From SIG77 sp045589595 (GTDB lineage Bacteria > Verrucomicrobiota > Lentisphaeria > Victivallales > UBA1829): a DNA stretch of 24,064 nt. The DNA lies in the NCBI GenBank assembly GCA_045589595.1, contig JAZNPK010000027.1:1-24064 (forward strand), read 5' to 3'. This document shows positions 22,740-24,064 of the stretch, piece by piece. Under the pieces are notes generated by a model. It worked only from the letters and a program-made list of their open reading frames with translations, had not been told where the DNA came from and did not search any database. The first letter of the stretch is position 1. Every line of letters starts with the position of its first letter. Made by a program: the position numbers and the translations under genes.

Positions 22740-23849
22740 TTATTTGATGGTGACTTCTTTTCCGGCGGCAGCGGAGCGGTAGATACCATCCAGCATTTTC
22801 TGAACGGCGAGACCTGCTTCTGCGGGTGCGCCCTGTTTGGTTCCTTTTGTGCAGGCATCCACCCAGTTCTGGAGTTTGATGCGGAAGAGTTCAAGCCAGC
22901 CATCGTTTCCAAGGTATGTGGGCGACATATTGACCATAAGGTTATTGTGGTCGGTATAGATCGCGGCATCTTCCCAGTTGCATCCGCCTTTTGTACCCAT
23001 AGCGGTCCAGTTGAAGATATCGTTTTGGGGGATATGTGCCACGAAAGAGGATTCGATCTGGAGGATCGCGCCGTTTTCAAAGCGGATCTGACCGATCGCC
23101 AGGTCTTCCACGGTATATGTTTTCCAATCCCAGTTCGGCCATGCATTGCGGACGGTGCTGGGTTTGTTGCCCATATAAGTCCAGCAATTTCCGCTGGCAG
23201 CCACCGGTTTCGGGGAACCCATGAATTCATAAGCACATTCCAGAATATGCACACCGATATCGATCATGGGACCGCCGCCCTGAAGCTCTTTCTGTCCGAA
23301 CACGCCCCAGTTGGGAATACCGCGGCGGCGCAGAGACTGACATCTGATGAACATGATATCGCCGAACTGACCGTTATCACGCGCTTCGATCAGGGCAGTT
23401 GTACGGGGATTGTAACGCTGCTGGAAGCCAACGGAAAGTTTGACTTTGCCTTTTTTAGCGGCGGCGATCATTTTTTCACATTCCGCCGGATTCATTGCCA
23501 TGGGTTTTTCCACGATGGCGTGACATCCCGCGAGGCATGCATCCACCACCGGTGCACAGTGAACACCGTTGGGCGTACAGACGTCCACCGCATCCGGTTT
23601 GATTTCCTTCAGCATTTTTTTCCAGTCGGTGAACAGTGCATTTTTGGGAACGCCCCAGGTTTCTTCCATGATTTTGAGCCGTTCCGGATCGATATCGACG
23701 CCGGCAACGATCTCCACTTCGGGGATCTGTTTGTAGGCGTTCAGGTGTGTCTGGGCGATCCCGCCGCAGCCGATGATGGCAACTCTGAATTTTTTACCTT
23801 TGAATTTCTTCTTCGGACCTTCGATTTTTGTGGAAACACTCTGTGCCAT
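22740..23849 (-). CDS. Gfo/Idh/MocA-family dehydrogenase 2
   Basis: The 369-residue protein is an NAD(P)-dependent oxidoreductase by family, paralogous to the one at 7324-8448 across its full length. The Rossmann motif VAIIGCGGIAQTH is at about 23-35, AIVEKPMAMNP follows, and GGGPMIDIGVHILE carries the Asp-x3-His. The first 21 residues are a basic tail with Lys-rich KKKFKGKK, shorter and less Ala-rich than in the paralogue. Identical blocks such as RRRGIPNWGVFGQKELQGGG and GNCWTYMGNKP point to similar substrates, probably sugars, inositols or their acids. The start is supported by AGGAG 9 nt upstream. The gene faces the second glycosidase-like gene, and repeat array B touches its stop codon. 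An insertion sequence lies about 25 nt upstream of the start, so its native promoter may be lost. Confidence 0.93.
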   Translation of the reverse strand: MAQSVSTKIEGPKKKFKGKKFRVAIIGCGGIAQTHLNAYKQIPEVEIVAGVDIDPERLKIMEETWGVPKNALFTDWKKMLKEIKPDAVDVCTPNGVHCAPVVDACLAGCHAIVEKPMAMNPAECEKMIAAAKKGKVKLSVGFQQRYNPRTTALIEARDNGQFGDIMFIRCQSLRRRGIPNWGVFGQKELQGGGPMIDIGVHILECAYEFMGSPKPVAASGNCWTYMGNKPSTVRNAWPNWDWKTYTVEDLAIGQIRFENGAILQIESSFVAHIPQNDIFNWTAMGTKGGCNWEDAAIYTDHNNLMVNMSPTYLGNDGWLELFRIKLQNWVDACTKGTKQGAPAEAGLAVQKMLDGIYRSAAAGKEVTIK

Positions 23850-23909
23850 GATTTTGTACTCCTGTACACTACTGTCCGGTAAAAATTACCGGAGTTAATT
23901 GAAATTGCC

Positions 23910-23965
23910 GGGACTTGTTATATATTAAAAACGCTCAAATCTTTAATATTTAACACGAAAGTCCC
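23910..23965 (+). promoter_or_regulatory. Leader hairpin immediately before the transposase ATG
   Basis: GGGACTT (23910-23916) pairs with AAGTCCC (23959-23965), and the A/T-rich inner parts (GTTA, TATTAAA) also pair after a small bulge. The stem ends 5 nt before the ATG and covers the position where a Shine-Dalgarno would be. Confidence 0.55.
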
Positions 23966-23970
23966 GAACG

Positions 23971-24064
23971 ATGTATTACAATAGCGTATATCCTCAACTT
24001 TTCAACTTCATACCCCGATATCGTTTTGAAAAAATCGTAAAAAAGTCAGGCGGAGACCGATATT
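23971..24064 (+). CDS. Transposase N-terminus (DUF4372, IS4 family), cut by window end
   Basis: Thirty-one codons are visible before the window ends. The peptide contains FNFIPRYRFEKIVKKSGGDR, matching the N-terminal DUF4372 pattern of IS4-type transposases, in which a short Q-L-x-x-(F/L)-I-P-R-Y-x-F-E-K-I-V-x-K motif precedes a DDE domain. No Shine-Dalgarno is evident and a stem-loop lies directly upstream. Whether the rest is intact cannot be seen. Confidence 0.72.
   Translation, partial: MYYNSVYPQLFNFIPRYRFEKIVKKSGGDRY

Larger units (their letters stand above)
23873..24064 (+). mobile_element. Insertion sequence, left part (IS4-type with DUF4372 transposase)
   Basis: The end of the window contains a truncated element inferred from the transposase start at 23971. 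A dyad TCCGGTAA/TTACCGGA (23875-23893) lies near the presumed left end; the exact boundary and target duplication cannot be set without the right end. Between it and the ATG lies a long imperfect hairpin (23910-23965). Confidence 0.6.

Overview
The window is about 24 kb of moderately GC-rich bacterial DNA. It carries carbohydrate-catabolism and intermediary-metabolism genes, small secreted or lipid-anchored proteins, one canonical tRNA and a large amount of hairpin-forming repeat DNA. The mix suggests a Lentisphaerota/Victivallales-type or related PVC-group gut bacterium: several divergent TIM-barrel glycosidases, a GH78-type rhamnosidase, Gfo/Idh/MocA dehydrogenases with basic tails, and spurious repeat-derived reading frames of a kind I associate with Victivallis-like genomes. 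That assignment is inference; no rRNA or marker gene is present.

Layout. 1-661: no protein gene; a leftward terminator, a 20-nt-period hairpin array built on ATGAAGC, and a leftward tRNA-Pro(GGG) with its promoter. 662-2241 (minus): a zinc-ribbon membrane protein followed by an alpha/beta-hydrolase-fold protein that lacks its catalytic nucleophile and histidine. 2434-6354 (plus): an operon of PfkB-type sugar kinase, EEP-family phosphohydrolase and a glycosidase-like TIM-barrel protein. 6355-7323: a convergent intergenic region holding a tRNA-like relic and palindromic mosaic array A. 7324-8448 (minus): Gfo/Idh/MocA dehydrogenase 1. 8665-9888 (plus): ApgM-type phosphoglycerate mutase / proposed homoserine kinase. 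9971-11319 (plus): a secreted proline-rich protein and a small lipoprotein. 11661-14499 (plus): a two-gene unit, 2,4-diaminobutyrate aminotransferase and decarboxylase, predicted to make 1,3-diaminopropane. 14662-17660 (plus): a GH78-type rhamnosidase and an SGNH hydrolase. 17804-20351 (plus): His-rich TPR protein, DUF4037 protein and AAC(3)-like acetyltransferase behind a near-consensus promoter. 20486-22201 (plus): a second glycosidase-like protein. 22261-22739: palindromic mosaic array B. 22740-23849 (minus): Gfo/Idh/MocA dehydrogenase 2. From about 23873 to the window end: the left part of a DUF4372/IS4-type insertion sequence.

How it fits together. Most of the region serves sugar scavenging: glycosidases, a deacetylase/esterase-type SGNH enzyme, a sugar kinase and two sugar-type dehydrogenases. 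The diaminopropane pair is a separate polyamine module. The most unusual content is non-coding. Both dehydrogenase genes sit opposite a glycosidase-like gene, and in both convergent gaps there is a composite array of different hairpins with a shared skeleton and exchangeable stems. A third, unrelated hairpin array lies beside the tRNA. Gly-Arg dipeptides are written almost always as GGC-AGA across unrelated genes, an odd codon-pair habit.
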